Of a stretch of DNA of 64,000 nt, positions 62,357 through 64,000 are shown one piece after another. Position 1 is the first letter of the stretch. Every line of letters begins with the position of its first letter. Source of the DNA: Bacteroidaceae bacterium (GTDB taxonomy: Bacteria; Bacteroidota; Bacteroidia; Bacteroidales; Bacteroidaceae); the NCBI GenBank assembly GCA_017464345.1, contig JAFUAH010000006.1:1-64000 (forward strand), given 5' to 3'. The translations under genes were made by a program, and so were the position numbers. The notes beneath the pieces are model-generated. The model saw only the letters and a list, made by a program, of their open reading frames with translations. It was not told where the DNA came from and ran no database searches.

Positions 62357-63246
62357 AACGCCATGCCTATCTTATCATAGCCCACAACGAGCCAGAGGTG
62401 CTGGAGACGCTTCTGCACATGCTTGATGTGGAGTGGAACGACATCTATCTGCACATTGACAAGCGCAGCGACTGGCTCCGGAAGAAAGTGGAGGCAGATG
62501 TGTCCCTGTCGCGTGCCCGTCTGTTCATCCTGTCCAACCCCATAAAGGTCTATTGGGGCCACGTCACGCAGATAAAGGTGGAAATCCTGTTGCTGAAAGA
62601 AGCTGCCGCCAATGGGCCGTATGCCTATTACCATCTCTTGTCGGGGTGCGACATGCCCATCAAGTCACCACGTGAAATCTATGATTTCTTTGAATTGCAC
62701 CGGGGCCGGGAATTTCTGGGCTTCTGGAACAGTGAGCGCGACCAAAGCGATGCCATGCGTAAGGCCCGTTATTACTATGTATTCAACCGATATAAGGAAC
62801 GTGCTAACCGTTTCCAGCATATACTGACCACACCGCTCCGGAACATCTTGCTCGACATTCAGAAAATCATCGGTGTCAATCGTCTTCGTGGGACTATCCG
62901 CAAGGGCTTCAACTGGTTTAGTATCACGGAGGACTTTTGCCGTTATTTGCTCGCCCATGAACGAGATATATGGAAAATATTTCGCTATACCTTGTGTGGC
63001 GATGAACTTTTCATGCAGACCTTCATCTGGGACTCTCCCTTCCGTGAGAACCTGTTTGATACAGAGGATGCGCAGCGTGGTTCCATGCGGGCTATTGACT
63101 GGCAGCGCGGCAGCCCCTACGTGTGGCGGGCCGAGGATGTAGATTATCTCATTGGCAGTCCCTACCTTTTTGCTCGCAAATTCTCTTCTGTCCACATGGA
63201 TGCAGTGGAAGATGTGAAGAACAGAGTGGAGGCAGACACATTTTAG
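62353..63246 (+). CDS. Core-2/I-branching-type N-acetylglucosaminyltransferase (GT14)
   Basis: A 297-residue GT14-like enzyme, related to beta-1,6-N-acetylglucosaminyltransferases. Marks: 'AYLIIAHNEPEVLETLLHML', 'YLHIDKRSDW', 'YYHLLSGCDMPIKSPREIYDFF' and 'FCRYLLAHERDIWKIFRYTLCGDELFMQTF'. It adds a branch to surface glycans. The 3' end of the gene is one arm of a strong convergent terminator. Confidence 0.85.
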   Translation: MKRHAYLIIAHNEPEVLETLLHMLDVEWNDIYLHIDKRSDWLRKKVEADVSLSRARLFILSNPIKVYWGHVTQIKVEILLLKEAAANGPYAYYHLLSGCDMPIKSPREIYDFFELHRGREFLGFWNSERDQSDAMRKARYYYVFNRYKERANRFQHILTTPLRNILLDIQKIIGVNRLRGTIRKGFNWFSITEDFCRYLLAHERDIWKIFRYTLCGDELFMQTFIWDSPFRENLFDTEDAQRGSMRAIDWQRGSPYVWRAEDVDYLIGSPYLFARKFSSVHMDAVEDVKNRVEADTF

Positions 63247-63263
63247 GTGTCTGCCTCCACTCT
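63223..63263. terminator. Bidirectional terminator between the glycan operon and alaS
   Basis: A perfect 17-bp stem (63223-63239 with 63247-63263) and a 7-nt loop (ATTTTAG) that contains the stop codon of the GT14 gene. T-rich stretches follow in both directions. Confidence 0.85.
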
Positions 63264-63287
63264 GTTTATTTCAGGGTCGTTACGGGT

Positions 63288-64000
63288 TCAGGCTGTCAGC
63301 AGCTCCACCAGCTTTTCTACGGCTGAGATAAGACCCTCGGGATTCTTGCCACCGGCCGTGGCGAAGTGGGGCTGGCCACCGCCACCGCCCTGGATGAGCT
63401 GTGCGGCCTCGCGGATGTTCTTGCCGATGTTCACGCCCTGCTGCACCAGCGTGTCGCTGGCGGCAGCGGTGAGCATGGGCTTGCCCTCGTTCAGGCTGCC
63501 GATGACCACGAGTGCGTTCTCCACCTCGGCACGCAGCTGGAAGGCGATGTTCTTCACAAACTCGGGAGCGAGGGGTACCACTGCCTTCATCACGCAGATG
63601 CCGCCGACGTCAGTAGCCTTCTCTTTCATCGACTGCTTCAGCTGCTGGGCCTTTTCCTTCATGCTGGCCTCTATCTGCGCCTTCAGTTGCTGATTCTCAC
63701 CGAGGAATTTCTCAATGGCACCTTGCAAGTCGGGCGTGTTGTTGAAGAGGTGGCGCAGTTCCGTGACAGTGTCGCTCACCTGGTAGAGCATTTCCTCCAC
63801 TTTTTGGCCCGTGATGGCCTCGATGCGGCGCACGCCAGCGGCTACGCTGCTTTCGCTGAGTATTTTCACCATGCCCAGCTGGCCTGTGCTCTTGGCGTGG
63901 CAACCGCCGCAGAACTCTACGCTGTCGCCGAACTGCACGACGCGCACGTGGTCGCCGTACTTCTCGCCGAAGAGGGCGATGGCACCGAGCTTTTTAGCCT
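63288..64000 (-). CDS. alaS: Alanyl-tRNA synthetase, C-terminal part (5' end outside window)
   Basis: The frame is open to the window edge, so about 237 C-terminal codons are present. The zinc-binding '[13 protein letters not shown]' and the DHHA1-type C-terminal domain with '[14 protein letters not shown]' identify AlaRS. The central stretch is the expected coiled-coil region ('[24 protein letters not shown]'). It charges tRNA-Ala. It converges on the glycan operon. Confidence 0.95.
   Translation of the reverse strand, partial: AKKLGAIALFGEKYGDHVRVVQFGDSVEFCGGCHAKSTGQLGMVKILSESSVAAGVRRIEAITGQKVEEMLYQVSDTVTELRHLFNNTPDLQGAIEKFLGENQQLKAQIEASMKEKAQQLKQSMKEKATDVGGICVMKAVVPLAPEFVKNIAFQLRAEVENALVVIGSLNEGKPMLTAAASDTLVQQGVNIGKNIREAAQLIQGGGGGQPHFATAGGKNPEGLISAVEKLVELLTA

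Overview
The window reads as a Bacteroidales chromosome, most likely Prevotellaceae-like. Evidence: many genes sit behind Bacteroidetes-type promoters (TTG or TTTG, about 20 nt, then TAnnTTTG), Shine-Dalgarno sequences are weak, and secreted proteins end in the short 'DLxGRR...GI.I.NG.K' tail common in Prevotella. The TGS/uridine-kinase fusion, the SufBCDS set and the lipoprotein and beta-barrel families fit the same group. No species is claimed.

Positions 1 to about 21,125 are an AT-richer mobile island. It opens with a mobilization module: the end of a Toprim-type primase-like gene, a MobC-like accessory protein, a relaxase, a membrane coiled-coil protein, a ParA ATPase and its small partner. 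Two defence cargoes follow. The first is an IetAS-like pair (AAA ATPase plus subtilisin-like protease, 3914-7553). The second is a complete type 4 BREX cluster, brxP-brxC-pglZ-brxL (8127-18033), continuing directly into two accessory genes and a small lipoprotein (18037-20425). The first accessory protein resembles the DNA-sulfur-binding domain of ScoMcrA-like enzymes, which fits the DndC-like sulfur chemistry predicted for BrxP. Both accessory proteins start with nearly the same 33-residue segment. Between the two cargoes lies an unusual 245-nt nested-hairpin RNA candidate (7801-8045). The island ends at tRNA-Asn(GTT), next to a cluster of TGGCTACAAA repeats that look like integrase arm sites. 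No integrase is in view.

From 21,311 on the DNA is GC-rich core chromosome. In order: a PfkB-family kinase and an S41 protease; an envelope trio of two paralogous lipoproteins around a beta-barrel protein; rimP-nusA-infB-cvpA; sufB, an insertion (ORF6N protein plus secreted protein), then sufC-sufD-sufS; rnhB; queC converging on a Fur-family regulator; a minus-strand block (sirtuin, secreted HEXXH protein, nucleoside kinase, fur); a secreted LamG/alginate-lyase-like protein; acpP-fabF-rnc; a HAD phosphatase with pdxB; a seven-gene glycan operon (GT2, Kdo/WaaP-like kinase, GT92/GT2-like, GT11 fucosyltransferase, GT4, acyltransferase, GT14); and the C-terminal part of alaS.

A recurring feature is that gene junctions carry short-word repeat arrays, each locus with its own word, many arranged as inverted arms. 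One such cassette lies in frame inside pdxB. The main candidates for undescribed biology are the paired BREX accessory genes, the structured RNA before brxP, the repeat cassettes, the 66-nt palindromic repeats inside the ORF6N gene, and a possible 65-nt small RNA before queC.
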